Shown here: positions 32,524 through 43,913 of the stretch, in pieces
How the letters are laid out: the number at the start of each line of letters is the position of its first letter
Numbering within the stretch: position 1 is the first letter of the stretch
Origin: Podospora bellae-mahoneyi
Lineage: Eukaryota; Ascomycota; Sordariomycetes; Sordariales; Podosporaceae
Length of the DNA stretch: 64,000 nt
Direction of reading: 5' to 3'
NCBI RefSeq assembly: GCF_035222275.1
Contig: NC_085881.1
Coordinates: 4,216,001-4,280,000, forward strand
The notes under the pieces: model-generated
The model's input: only the letters and a program-made list of their open reading frames with translations
What the model was told of the DNA's origin: nothing
Database searches by the model: none
Translations under genes and position numbers: made by a program

Positions 32524-33019
32524 ATGGACGGCACATATATTCAGCAGGAGCCCTTTCCTGCCCCCTCGAAGACTGCTACTGGAATCATCAACGGTGTCCC
32601 AACCGAAGTGGAAGCAACCAGCTTCTCAGACAAGATCATGCTCACCGTGTCTCAAGGTGGCCGCCTTGCCCAATGGGTAAGCCAACCGATGATACATAAA
32701 CCCTTATTCCAATATATCACTCACGTTCGAAAAGGTGTCAGTACCACTCTCAGCACCATCCTCAGCGTCTATCGATATGGCTCTTCCTGGCTCAAGCACT
32801 CTGCCTTCAGCACACCTGACACCCAGCACATTACTTGGCGGCGGTGATTCTGATAGGGAGACGATGGGCCATCTGTACGCCACTCAGATCGCAAGCCATT
32901 TGGCTCTGCGTAACCCAGATGAGAAGAGAACCCTCTTGTTAGGGTTGGGATTGGAGAAGGTGGATGGAGGAGGCGAAGCGTTTTTTGACTTTCTCGAGTT
33001 GGTGCTACAGGTTATCTGA
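32524..33019 (+). CDS. PAC3: Proteasome assembly chaperone 3 (PAC3/Irc25-like)
   Basis: Exons 32524..32676 and 32735..33019 (58-nt intron, GTAAGC donor) give 145 residues. The N-terminal block FPAPSKTATGIINGVPTEV, then FSDKIMLTVSQGGRLAQWV, and the C-terminal LYATQIASHLALRNPDEKR and LLGLGLEKVD match the small PAC3/PSMG3 family. In yeast and human this protein pairs with PAC4 to guide assembly of the proteasome alpha ring in the cytosol. The size fits the family. The intron falls at a codon boundary after Trp51. The call rests on remembered family motifs, not on an alignment. Confidence 0.85.
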
Positions 33020-33527
33020 GGACGAAGAGAATGGGCCCAATTGGTATCCAAAGATGGAGAGTGTTGTCATGGGTTTCTGCAGGGCCGTTCTTTCCCCATG
33101 TAGCGAACTTCTGGAGCTCTAGGCTGATGTATTACTAGAGCCAAATGACATGATATGGGGACATTGAATCGAAGCGTCGTAATTCACACAACTTGGCCAA
33201 GTGAAGCGTATCTCTGGTTCAGACCATGTTCAAGATAAGTTCGAGATCTCGGCCAAGACCTCACTCAGAGCAACCCTAACCCGGCTCAGCGAAGCCCCAA
33301 CTGCCCCACAAAACCTAACCTTTGCCCTTGCGCCAAGATTTCAGGGCAGACTGGCGGGCCCACTTTACAGCTGCACGCACCGGCAAAAATCCGGTGCTGG
33401 CTCTCAGGTCCTGTGCCCACCAAAAAAAATACCCAGCCCTAAAATCTACGGCGGGACCCGAAATAGCTCTTTGCGAAGAGCATCACCGTCGACGAATTCC
33501 GGACATCGTCACTAACCAGCAGCCACC
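33020..33527. other. Intergenic region upstream of uL15
   Basis: About 500 nt holding the 3' flank of PAC3 and the uL15 promoter. It contains an exact telomere box AACCCTAACCC at 33272-33282, a motif often found in ribosomal protein promoters. Confidence 0.5.
33272..33282 (+). promoter_or_regulatory. Telomere-box (AACCCTAACCC) motif
   Basis: Exact 11-mer, 246 nt upstream of the uL15 start codon. Telomere-box elements are known in promoters of translation-related genes of several eukaryotes; use here is inferred. Confidence 0.45.
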
Positions 33528-34465
33528 ATGGTATGCCCACCGCAATCGCTGTCTCATGAGGAGAAGATGCTGACTATCGCAGCCTACCCGGTTTTCCAAG
33601 ACAAGAAAGCACCGCGGCCATGTACGTTCTCCCCGCCCACCGGAAATGCTGTTTGAATTGATTACTGACTGTGTGCTCTCCAGGTGTCCGCCGGTAAGGG
33701 GTATGTAACGATCAATCGGCCGACCGCAACGAATTTACATTGACGAATAATTTTCCAGTCGCGTCGGCAAGCACAGAAAGCACCCGGGTGGTCGTGGTAT
33801 GGCCGGTGGTCAGGTACGACGAAATCATCTCGAAGTTTGGATGGAGACAGGACATGGGCTAACTCGACGAAAAGCACCACCACCGCACCAACCTTGATAA
33901 GTGTACGAAACCATCGCCCTGGGGATTGGATGGGGTTTGATGGCGGGAAAACTGGAGAAGACTCTGGCTTCACGCTTCAAGCACCATGCTGCCCCGCGAC
34001 AACGACACTTGACAAATGCTAACGACTGGAATCAGACCATCCCGGTTACTTCGGAAAGGTCGGCATGAGACGTACGTTTCCCCCGCGATCGATAACGGCT
34101 TGAAGTGAAAGAATTAGGAATTGACCGTTTGGATAGACTTCCACCTTCTCCGCAACCACGAGTGGGCTCCTACCATCAACATCGAGAAGCTCTGGTCTCT
34201 CGTCCCCCTTGAGACCCGCGACAAGTACGTCAGCGGCGCCAAGACCGACTCTGCCCCCGTCATCGACCTCCTCGCCAACGGCTACGCCAAGCTCCTCGGC
34301 AAGGGTGAGTGATCTGGAAGTTCTTTTTGAGGAGGAATGCGTGGGCTAACTCTGTCCCCAGGCCGTCTCCCCGAGATCCCCGTCGTTGTCCGTGCCCGGT
34401 ACGTCAGCGCCGAGGCTGAGCGCAAGATTGTTGAGGCTGGTGGTGTTATCGAGCTCGTCGCTTAA
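33528..34465 (+). CDS. RPL28: 60S ribosomal protein uL15 (L28/L27a)
   Basis: Eight exons: 33528..33530, 33583..33621, 33684..33700, 33759..33813, 33875..33902, 34036..34071, 34137..34304 and 34362..34465; 149 residues, the family length. The product reads PTRFSKTRKHRGHVSAGKGR, then HRKHPGGRGMAGG, HHHRTNLDKYHPGYFGK, RHFHLLRNHEW and, at the end, VEAGGVIELVA, a clear uL15. The first exon is only the ATG, the third only 17 nt. The seven introns are 49-133 nt with GTRNGN donors. Such intron density at the 5' end is common for ribosomal protein genes in this group. AAAATAAAGG at 34484 could be the poly(A) signal. Confidence 0.97.
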
Positions 34466-35598
34466 ATAGGAAACGGGTTTGGGAAAATAAAGGCAGCGAT
34501 TTGACATTTTCGGTCACAAGGGAAATACCGGATAGTGAACCCAATGGCATACGGATCGGGCGTTGAAACGTTCAGCTACGAGCTAGGTCCCGGCGTCCTG
34601 GTTGGTTCCTGGGGTGATGAAGATACACACCTCCAGATATTGCAGCATTTTGGGAATGGGATGTTTGATTTGCATCTTCCGGCCCCTCGGTCCCTCGACC
34701 GTTCATGTTACTCCGTATCGAGGTGCGAACAATGACATCTCCTGCTGAGTTACGAACATGTTTTGATCCATCTAGCTGCCTTTGTGTTTTGGACCCTTGA
34801 TAGATAATTCCGTCGTCTTGCTTAATACAGCGGCACTCCGCGCTTTCTCTTGCAGCAGTCACACAATTACCACCGCCCACTGAATCCATCATTGGCTGAA
34901 CTGAGCGGTACCGAGTCTTCATATCAGGTCATCAAATGCCAACATACGACAGTCTTTTGCTTGGTACTTGGATGCTTTGTGCTACTAACCTCTACCAAGT
35001 AACCCGCACATAATCTGTACCACAAACTTCCGATATTATCGTGGCATTTTACAAATGCCGAGAAAGCGACGCTCGCACTCAGGAGCGCCACGACCGAGCA
35101 CGTATTTATCACCATGGATCGGACTGTCAGCCGTGGTGCATGATGGCGTTGCCGGCAGTGGGATGTTGAGTCAGCATATCCGCGGGAGAGCATCCGTGAG
35201 GCCATAGGTCCTGAGATGGGTTCTATGAAGACAAATCATTCGGCGATAGGTGCATGCTGATGAATCTGAGCATCTACGCCATGCATGAGAAAAGACACAA
35301 TCGGTCGCACAGGGTAGACATTCGGTATAGGCCGTGGAGGACAGCCCGTGTTGTTTGGAGTTTGAAGAGCTCACCCCGCTTACGATCTGCTCTCGGGGTA
35401 GTACATCGCGAGGCTGGATGGTGTTTCGGTGGGTTTCGCATACGTACTGACGGGTATATATATGTTCTGCTATTCTACTTTTTATCCTTGGTGGTGTTCT
35501 ATCGTTTCTTCATATGCACTCACACCCCTTCACAACTCACTTACACTAAGTTATCTCCCCCCCGCTGTCCCTTAGACACCACACAGCACCGCACCACC
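34466..35598. other. Intergenic region, about 1.1 kb
   Basis: Three-prime flank of uL15 and promoter of the cyclase-family gene. The forward frame of the cyclase gene is open upstream to 35254, but that part lacks protein-like composition. A TATATATATG-like stretch lies near 35454-35462, about 140 nt before the start codon. Confidence 0.45.
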
Positions 35599-36778
35599 AT
35601 GCTTATCCTCCCCCTCCTTTTCCTCCTCCCCCTTTCCACCGCCAAACCACCAAAACTAAACTCCAACGGCATCCCCCACTTCTCTTCCCTCCCCCTCAAC
35701 CCCCCGGCCCCTTACCTCTCCGCATGGGGCCTCTACGGCCCCAACGACGAACTCGGCACCCTCAACCGCCTCTCCCCAGCCATCGTGGCAGCTGCCTCAA
35801 AGACAGAGATCAAGACAGGCGTGAGAGTGAGTCTCAACTGGGCGATGAACGCCCAAGGCAACGAATCCTTCATCAACCGCGGGAATTTCGGACACAGGAT
35901 CTACCCCGCGGGGCCGTACTACGACGAGGTGTGGGATTATAACTCCCAGGTGAGCAGTCACTGGGATAGTTTAAGGCATTTTCCTTATATACAAGAGAGG
36001 AAGTTTTACAACGGGGTTGAGGATGGGGATGTTTTGGGGGAGGGGAACGGAACTAGGAATAGCATACATGTCTGGTCGGAAAGGGGGATCGTCGGACGGG
36101 GGGTGTTGGTTGATTTTCACAGTTGGAGGCTGAAGCAGTTAGAAGGGAGAAATCCGGAGGAGAGGTTCAAGAGGTTTGATCCGTTTGTGGGGGAGACGAG
36201 TGGGATTTCGCTGGAGGATGTGAGGGCTGTGTTGAAGTGGCAGGGGACGAAGGTTAGGTTTGGGGATATTTTGATTGTGAGGTCTGGTATGTTTCCCCCG
36301 ACTGAAATTGAGTATCCTACCTAAGTCATGTATCAGTTGCTTACATGAGAAAAGGGTGGACTGTCGGCTTCAACAACAAGACCCGCGAGGAGATCCTGGC
36401 TCTGCAGCGTGCTGGTTCGATCAGCGCTTCGGGTTTGGAACAGAGTCTTCCCATGATGAAGTTCCTCTGGGACAACTTTTCTGCTGTGGCGGGTGATATG
36501 CCGGGTGTGGAAGCTTATCCGGCGAGGGCAAACTTCACCATGCATGAGGTGTTGCTCGCTGGTTGGGGCTGTCCGATGGGCGAGTTGTTCGATCTGGAGG
36601 CGCTTGCTGCAGAGGCCAAGAGGCAGAAGCGATGGAGTTTTTTTTTGACGAGCGAGGTTATCAACCTGCCCGGCGCTTTGGCTAGGTGAGTTTATAGGTT
36701 TTGAGCACCATTGGCTGTTTGCGAGAGTCGAAACTGATGTGGGTGAGCAGTCCGATTAACGCGCTGGCTATCTTCTGA
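35599..36778 (+). CDS. Secreted cyclase-family (kynurenine formamidase-like) protein
   Basis: Exons 35599..36286, 36337..36685 and 36751..36778 give 354 residues. The start is the ATG after CACCACC, which gives a clean signal peptide (LILPLLFLLPLSTA). The mature part follows the fungal putative-cyclase family: GPNDELGTLNRLSP, SHWDSLRHFPY (carrying the His/Asp/His metal ligands), GVLVDFHSW, FGDILIVRSG, then across the splice VAYMRKGW, and later WDNFSAVAGD, LAGWGCPMGELFDLEAL and QKRWSFF. The last exon adds only SPINALAIF. Relatives hydrolyse amides or esters, such as formylkynurenine, but the substrate of secreted fungal members is unknown. The 50-nt first intron interrupts a conserved strand, and only splicing restores it. 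Confidence 0.88.
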
Positions 36779-37247
36779 GGAGGAAAGCGGATGGCACCTA
36801 ATTTTGGGGGTATCAGAACACGTAGTTCATTGTTGATTGTGATTGATACTCATGAAATAGCAACACATCAACAACATACATAGAAATCAATGGAGTTGAA
36901 TCAAACTGTCTAGTTGTTCAAGCGACAATGCCCTGATAGACTTGTAAGTGATAAGGTAAGATACCTGTAACAATGCGTAATGATACGCATTCACCCATCC
37001 AATTCCGGAAAGCGGTAAAGGCCTGCAGAAATATTTCTCGCCGATAAGCAACTTTTGGTCTGACGATTGCCCCGATAACGACCCTTCAAGATCCCTGCCA
37101 GGCCAACCCACCTCCGATTTGACGACGCCGACGACACTCGCTCCCTCTTACCGGTGCCCGATCTGACGACCGACGAGTCCGGAGACCGATTTCTTTCCTC
37201 TTTATCCCACCTCTCCCTCAACAGGCCACCCAGACACAACCACATCA
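36779..37247. other. Intergenic region
   Basis: Tandem genes on both sides. The second half is pyrimidine-rich towards the TIM22 start. No open frame of note. Confidence 0.45.
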
Positions 37248-37980
37248 ATGAACTTCCCAGGCGGCGGTGCGGGCGGGTTCCCCGGCGCAGGTGGTTTCCC
37301 CTCGGCGGGAGGATCAGGGTCGTCAACGACACCACCAATGCCCATGCCCCAGGGTGATCCAAACGTGAAGATGGCAGGCACCTCCTCATAACTGGACTCT
37401 TCTCCGCACACCTTATAGCTAACCCCATCTCCCACAGCTCCAAAATCTCATGGAATCCTGCTACGCCAAAACCGTCATGTCCGGCGGCGCAGGTTTCGCC
37501 CTTGGGGGTGTATTCGGCATGTTCATGGCCTCCGTACGCACCCCCGTCTCCCACTCTCCCCAATTCTCTCACTAATCCACCATTCTCCCATCATAGATGG
37601 CCTACGACACCCCCTACCACTCCCCACAAACCGGCACCCCCGGCCAGCCCGCAATCCCAGGCATAAAACCCCCCGTCGACATCTCCACCCTCCCCCTCCG
37701 CAAGCAGCTCGCCCATGGCTTCAAAGACATGGGCGCCCGGTCCTGGTCCACCGCCAAAAACTTTGGCCAAGTAGGCGCCCTCTTCAGCGGCATCGAGTGC
37801 GGCATTGAAGGGTTAAGAGCAAAGAATGACTTAGCCAACGGTGTAGCGGCGGGTTGTCTGACGGGGGGGATTCTTGCCAGGAATGGTGGGCCCCAGGCGG
37901 CCGCGATTGGGTGTGCGGGTTTTGCGGCTTTCAGTGCCGCGATTGATGCTTGGATGAGGATGCCCAAGGATGAGGACTGA
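37248..37980 (+). CDS. TIM22: Mitochondrial inner-membrane translocase subunit TIM22
   Basis: TIM22 forms the channel of the carrier translocase. Three exons: 37248 to 37364 or 37373, 37438..37533 and 37597..37980; 198 or 201 residues. A Gly/Pro-rich N-terminus is followed by [35 protein letters not shown], a loop, then [34 protein letters not shown] and a final helix ending in acidic residues. The conserved cysteines (SCYAKT, IECGIEG) and the glycine-rich helices fit the family. The donor of intron 1 is ambiguous. The only GT gives DPN/LQNL, whereas a GC donor nine bases later keeps VKM, which homologues usually have. The second intron splits the loop after MAS. Confidence 0.9.
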
Positions 37981-38672
37981 TTGGTTCTATCTGGGTATGT
38001 AGAGGCTGTGGTGGATAATGGAAGGTGTGTGCTGGAAGAGGAAGGTGAAAAAAAAGAAGAGGGAGGCTGTATTATATGGTTGGGAAGGGGGGTCTGTGTT
38101 TGTAATAGTTCATGTCTCATGGCATTGGCGTTGGCGGTTTGGCTTTGTTTCTCATGGGAGGCTGTTGTCGTGGCCTCTGGTTTTTGGATCTAGAAAGGGG
38201 TAAAAAAGGGGCGCGGGAGGCTGTATAGACATGTTGGGCTAGCTGGACGTGGGTTGGTCGAAGGAAAGCGATATACCATGTCTGTGGTCACTTCGAGCAG
38301 GAATCTAGGGAGGAGGACGAAAACACTCCACTTGGTTTTCATTTTTGTCTGCATATATATGCAAATTATGAGGCGTGGAGAATGTCGACTACGAACTGAC
38401 CGGCACTTATGACTACGCCTTTGTTACCAGCAGAAAAGGGGTCCTTATCCATGACAGTCTTCAGGGGAATTGCCCTCTATCATTCCGTCCAAAATGATCT
38501 CGCACCACGGCACGTAAAAAATATCTAAAATATCCTAGGTAAATAAACCTAACGGAATTCCCGTCCTTGAGCATACCAGAACCATCATGAGTATCATATT
38601 ATCATTTCCTTGCTTCCATCATTACTCCTCCCTAACCTGCTCCCGCATTTCCTCCTTCAAATCGACGCCAGA
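37981..38672. other. Convergent intergenic region
   Basis: Between the 3' ends of TIM22 and the GH16 gene. No open frame of note; probably both 3' untranslated regions. Confidence 0.45.
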
Positions 38673-39989
38673 TTACCTAGCCTCCCACACCTGCCACGAT
38701 CCAAACTCCCAGAATGCATCCGCAAAAGCCTGCGGGTTGTGGGCGATGAAATCCGTGCAGGTCATACCATCACGAGCTGTGGTTTCATCTAGTGAGCTTC
38801 ATTGTCTTGGAAAAAGAGAGCTTCTTCTTGACTTACCGCAGCCGCTCCCGTTCCAGATATCCTCCGTGATGAAGTCACCGCAGATATTGATATTGACAAT
38901 CAAGCTCTGGTTCCTAAAGTGCTGCTCCATGTCGCACCTCGTGTTGGGAAAGTCCGCCAAAGGCAGTCCCCAGCTGCTGGGGTCCGGCTTTGCTGTCACG
39001 CCCCGACTGCCTTGTCCAAGAGCAGCAACGTCAAGGTTGATGTCAGCGGGGATGTCGCTTCTGGGCCAGATCCAACTTCTGATCCCCTCCTGTCTCCATT
39101 CCAACGCTACCACACCTCCTCCGACGGCATTGAACTCGGACCCAAATGTGTTCTTGGGGCCTTTGACTGTGCAACCTTCGTTGTGGTTGGTTTCATTCCA
39201 GCAGTCCTCTGCCCCGATGGTGCCGGTCAGTTCCCTGCGGACGCGCTTCACGTTGCAGCCCTCTGCGGTGTGAAGCGCAACAAGATTGCCGTCTGTGCCC
39301 TGGTTTACCGACTCCATGATGTCAATCTCTCCGTTGGCCGGCCAGGCGCCAGGCGAAGGATCGGTGAGCCAAAGGGCAGGCCAGGTACCGCATCCCACGG
39401 GGGTGTGCTTGACGTCAAAGATGAAAAGACCAGATTCGTACTGGCGGTTGGATTCCAGACGGACGGAGTGTCTCCCAGTGGTGGCATTGTCACGAGAAGT
39501 GTCGACCCGGATGTTGATGGTGTCTTGGTTGGCGGTGGTGAGGTTGTAGAGATCGGCATCCCCAGGTGAGACGTAGTGTACGAAACCATGGGCTGGTGAT
39601 ATTGTCAGTATAGAGCTCTTCAAACAAGACTCTCAGCAGCTAAAACTTACAAGGATCGTAAGTGTTGAAATAGGTGAACTTTTCAAAAAAGTTTGATGGC
39701 AGGTCTATTACTTGGTCAGTAACCCGCCCTAAATAGGCAATCCCGAGTCTAAGCACAACTCACATGTCTCTACCAACTGGTAGTCCAACTTGGTATAATT
39801 TGGATGCGCATCAATGAAGGACAGCTCGTCACTCCCATTGTTGTTGTTATTCCTCGTCGCATTCACTCCCACCACAGTTGCCACCACAACAATGACAATG
39901 ATGATAATCACCGTCGCAAAGATCAGCCACGCCCTTCTCGTCCACGTCCTCGGGCTCCAAAAGGAGGGTTCCTTCTCGCCGTATGACAT
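38673..39989 (-). CDS. Membrane-anchored GH16 endo-1,3(4)-beta-glucanase-like enzyme
   Basis: Exons 39764..39989, 39651..39704, 38837..39592 and 38673..38788 give 383 residues. A cytoplasmic basic N-terminus (SPRTWTRRAW) precedes one transmembrane helix (LIFATVIIIIVIVVVATVVG), so this is a type II membrane protein with its domain outside the cytoplasm. The GH16 catalytic motif is GEIDIMESVN, with the ExDxxE residues present, next to CGTWPALWL. The ends of the domain, NFFEKFTYFNTYDP (exon 2) and CTDFIAHNPQAFADAFWEFG (exon 4), match fungal glucan- or lichenan-acting members, which remodel cell-wall beta-glucans. Introns are 48-59 nt with canonical sites. A run of five Asn and several NxS/T sites follow the membrane helix. 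Confidence 0.9.
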
Positions 39990-41536
39990 CTTCTCAAGTC
40001 TTCCTCAATACCTCCGAAGTGCATCAAACAATCGAAACCAAAAGAGACCGGCTATGACTCCCAACCACCCAAAAGTGGAGTCTTTGTGTGTTGGTATTCT
40101 GTTCAAAAGAAAGACAAACACCTGTCGAAGTTTGAGGATGCAATTCACTTCTTCGCCTGATGTTGAAACTCCCCACACAGAGAAAAAAACACGAGAAAGA
40201 AGGCGTCGTCAACAGATCGACAGGGGGAAAGCAACGACACGAGTTATTATACCATAGGTAAGGTATCTACCTCACCCACCCCCCCAAACCCCGTATTCCG
40301 TATTCCGCTCCTTCCCCCCATGAATTAAACCACAGAAATTATCATGCCAGGAACGAATCCCTCCCATCATCACCTCCAAATCCGTATCCATCGTCCGTGG
40401 TCCCCACTCACACCATACCAAGGACACACGTTCCCAACAGGTTAGTGAACCATATTCAGTTTTGGGCAAGCACCTACCATGCTCTCTCATACTGCTAACC
40501 ACAGACGGCCGAACCGCCCAAGTGACGAAAAGTCCCCAAGTTGGGTGGGTGAGCAAACGCAAAGCACAAGATCCTCACATTGAAGCATTAGGGTGCCATT
40601 TTACCACGAAACTTGACTGCCAACAACATCTGGCTGCGCCACAACGGTCTTTTTACTTTGCAGAAAAGTGAGTTATTGCCGTGTATCCGTTCTTTCGATA
40701 AGTTATCATATGGTAGCGGTTAATCAACAATGCAGAAAGAGCAATAGGCCTCCATCCGTGGGATCGGCCGAGTATATGACAGGAATCTGCCTGATTAGCA
40801 GAGCGGCACAACCACCAAACCAGCAACAACAAGCTTTTTTGCTACCCAGCCTTCGATTACCCATCTAGACAGTGACGAGCCTTCGGAGAACACTACATTT
40901 TATTTCCGATGGTATGAGATATCGGGTTTAAGTACGCGACATAAACCCGCCCCTCTGCTCCACATGACCAACCACACGACAGAGTAAATCGCTATCAAAT
41001 CACACAAATCAAGTCCAAGCAGTCAGTTTTCCCCCAATGTCACACAACAAAGCCTACCTTACCTACCTTATGCTTAATATCCCCTCTCCCACACCCACAA
41101 GGACCTTGCCACAAAGGCCCGATGACAACACACATATAAGGAACCCCCAAACAGTTACACCAAAACGGTTGTGAGAAATACCCCAGACACCGACATAGTT
41201 GTAGAGAGCATCAGGGTTACACAGCAGATAAAAGCCCGTATCTTCTACCCACCTTTCCTATAGAATGATGATATCTATGTTGCTGTATAACCACGTGTAA
41301 ATATCTCGCCAACGACACTGCCCTAGAAATATATGTCCGGACTATAGCTGTTACATCGTCAAGACCCTTGCAGCAAAGCCAAGACCACGACTCTGATAAC
41401 CCCCAATCTCAACACTCTCACCAGAGCCTCATTCTTGTAACACAACACAACGACAATGACCACGCACAAGAATCATATCCGCTCAATTCACATCCTGCCT
41501 ACCCCCGCCCCACCTATCAATTCAATCTCAACGCGC
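39990..41536. other. Intergenic region, about 1.5 kb
   Basis: Promoter of the GH16 gene and 3' flank of PRP45. No coding frame is convincing on either strand. C-rich and AT-rich patches alternate. Confidence 0.45.
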
Positions 41537-43360
41537 TCAATCATTGTCCTCCTCAACCCTAGTCCTCTTACTCCTCCTATCTCCCTCCTCCTGCTGCAAT
41601 CCATACCCCCTCTTCCCCGATCCCGCCGCCGCCGCAGCAGCAGCAGTCTCCTGCTGCACCTCCGACAAAAACTTGTCAACATTAAACGGATCACTAGTAT
41701 CCTTCTCAAACTGCACCGGCCCCTCCCTCGGCTCATTGTCCTCCGTCCCCTTGAACTTTCCCCTCCCCAGCGCCTCCCCAAACCTATTCCCCTTGCTTAT
41801 CCTCTCCATCGCCCTATCCCCAGCCCCCTCATCATCATCATCCTGATTAACCCTCGGTCTGTAAATCGAATTAACCGCATCCTGCGCCGCAAAAAGTGGC
41901 TTGTCATACGGGTTATCCTCATTGAACCCACTGCTAAACCCGCTCGACTGGTTGAAAAGCCGCGAGTCGTACATCCCCTCCTTGGACTGCGTCGGCTTGG
42001 CCAGACCGAGAGCAATCTTTTCCGAAATGTCGCGGTCCATCTCGCGGGCAATGACTTGAGCCCTCCTCTCGGCACCCATGCGTGACTGCCTGAGCTTCCG
42101 CTCTTCCTGCTTAAGCCTCTCCTTCCGAGCCTCCCTCCTCGCACGCTCAGAGCTGTCGCTTTCCGAGCCGGAATAGTCAGAGCCGCTGTAAGACCGGGAC
42201 CTAGACCGAGACCCAGATCGGGAGCGAGATGACCGTCTCCTGCTGCCACCCCCAGCCCTGTCGGCGCGGGCCTGTTGTGCCAGCTGACGAAGATTCTCCT
42301 CCTTTTGCAACCGCTCCTTCTCCGCTAGCCTCTGCTGCATCATGGCGCGCTGCCGTACCTCTTCTCTGGCGTGTCTATCAGCCACGAAGAGGGCTTCGGA
42401 AAATTGAGCAAACTTGTCGTTGATCTGAACATCCTGGAGGTTGCGACCATCGGCGGCCAACCTCTTGTCAAGAGGAACAGTGAAACCCTTCGAGTTCTTC
42501 CAGAGCGAAACAGGGGGGGGGATACGCCACGCCTCCTGGTCCTCAGCCGTCAGTTTCCTCGGTGGCGAATGCATAACTGGCGGCGGCGGCGTCGGTGGTC
42601 CCCTCGGGATCTTCTTGTGCTTGAACTTGGGCGGCTCCATCGGATCCGCCTGCCTCTCCACCACCTTGATAATCCTCTCCTGCTTCTTGGAACTCTCCCC
42701 CATCTGCGATGACGGCGTGTACTTGACAAACGTCGGGTCCCTCCTCCCATTCACGTTCACATTCTTGGGCTTTTGCGCCGCAACCGCACCGCTGACCAGC
42801 TTGGCGAGGGCATTCTTCGTCCTTTCGGCCGTCTCCTGTACCGTCTCCTGGCTAGGTCGCGAGAGGTCCAACTCGCCCGCCTCGGCACGCTGTCGTAGTG
42901 GAATCAGGTCCTTGAACGAAGTGTGAATGATGCGGTCTTTGCTGTGCCCTTGGCGCGCGATGGCGGAGTAATCGACCTTGCCCTCGCTGTTGACTTGCAC
43001 CACGAGCGCATTGGAAGTTGACGCGCCATCGCCTTTGCCCCAGGGGTATTGCGCAACAGGGATTTCAGGAAACGCGCCGCCATCGCCGAAATCCTCGGGC
43101 GCGCGAGGACGCCAACCTGCTCGGTTTCCATATGGGGGTGGTCCTGTTCTCTGTGGAGGAGAACAGCTGTTAGTAGCCGGAATGGGTACAACATTCAATG
43201 CAATGTCGAGTTGGCTGACCTTCAGAACGAGCTGTGTGCTGTCGATTTCGTTGGCACCGACGATCCGAGGGCCGCGCTGCTGTGCCCGTAACTCTTCATC
43301 TTCGCCTGTATATTTTGGTTTTGGAAGGGCCTGAGTGAGGCCAGATGCTATCGAAACCAT
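41537..43360 (-). CDS. PRP45: Pre-mRNA splicing factor PRP45 (SNW1/SKIP)
   Basis: Exons 43220..43360 and 41537..43150 give 584 residues. SNW-domain proteins are spliceosome components that also contact transcription factors. The core signature is near-complete: GPPPYG, WRPRAPEDFGDGGAFPEI, YPWG, KDLIPLRQ, RPSQETVQET, then KFKHKKIPRGPPTPPPPVMH, SPPRKLTAEDQEAW and IPPPVSLWKNSKGFTVPLDK. The C-terminal half has a charged helical region, an RS-like segment (RSRSGSRSRSRS) and a basic end (RRSKRTRVEED). The 69-nt intron has donor GTCAGC, branch GCTACTAAC and acceptor CCACAG; it is a multiple of three with no stop. Retention would insert 23 residues between LVLK and RTGPPPYG, where homologues have none. 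Confidence 0.95.
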   Translation of the reverse strand: MVSIASGLTQALPKPKYTGEDEELRAQQRGPRIVGANEIDSTQLVLKVSQLDIALNVVPIPATNSCSPPQRTGPPPYGNRAGWRPRAPEDFGDGGAFPEIPVAQYPWGKGDGASTSNALVVQVNSEGKVDYSAIARQGHSKDRIIHTSFKDLIPLRQRAEAGELDLSRPSQETVQETAERTKNALAKLVSGAVAAQKPKNVNVNGRRDPTFVKYTPSSQMGESSKKQERIIKVVERQADPMEPPKFKHKKIPRGPPTPPPPVMHSPPRKLTAEDQEAWRIPPPVSLWKNSKGFTVPLDKRLAADGRNLQDVQINDKFAQFSEALFVADRHAREEVRQRAMMQQRLAEKERLQKEENLRQLAQQARADRAGGGSRRRSSRSRSGSRSRSRSYSGSDYSGSESDSSERARREARKERLKQEERKLRQSRMGAERRAQVIAREMDRDISEKIALGLAKPTQSKEGMYDSRLFNQSSGFSSGFNEDNPYDKPLFAAQDAVNSIYRPRVNQDDDDEGAGDRAMERISKGNRFGEALGRGKFKGTEDNEPREGPVQFEKDTSDPFNVDKFLSEVQQETAAAAAAAGSGKRGYGLQQEEGDRRSKRTRVEEDND

Positions 43361-43913
43361 CGTTGTTTATTTTGGAGTTGTTCGCGGTGACGGGCTGTCG
43401 CGATACTGAGGTTTGACGGAGGGGAGATTCTGGTCTTAAATCTTGAAAAGTTCCAGGTGCTGGCGCAGTGAGGACAGAGAGGACGCAGAAGAAGGACAGT
43501 GGCTGGTACAGTGCAGCAGGCTGCAGAGGCTTATCGGATTTTTCTTATCGAGTCTTGGCACTAACAGTGGCCCGCGCTTCCAATCCATCCACAGTGTTCA
43601 AGATGAACTGCAAGGTCAACCTGACCTCGGTAACAATATCAAGGAAACAAGTTCAAAGGTTGAGTCTTGAAATTACAATCATCACACGCTTCCCGTATTC
43701 TACCAGACACTATAACCCAGAACATGCGATATCACGCCGAAAAGAGACAAACAAGGACCACCAGATATAAATAACCCACCCCTTCACAAGACCCATGAGC
43801 CACCCCTATGATACATAATCCTCATAGCAAGACATGCCCAATTCGTCAAGTTATACGCCCGGTCCAGACCAAACACGCTTTTATTTTCGCATTCCAAAAA
43901 AAGATAACACCCC
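43361..43913. other. Intergenic region
   Basis: Promoter of PRP45 and 3' flank of the p24 gene, which lie in tandem on the reverse strand. No open frame of note. Confidence 0.45.

Noticed and set aside
33903-34035. Guide RNA in the longest uL15 intron
   Set aside because: A GATG near 33940 is present, but no convincing paired C and D boxes were found.
38919-39569. Forward open frames opposite the GH16 gene
   Set aside because: Antisense shadow; the catalytic motif and introns fix the reverse strand as coding.
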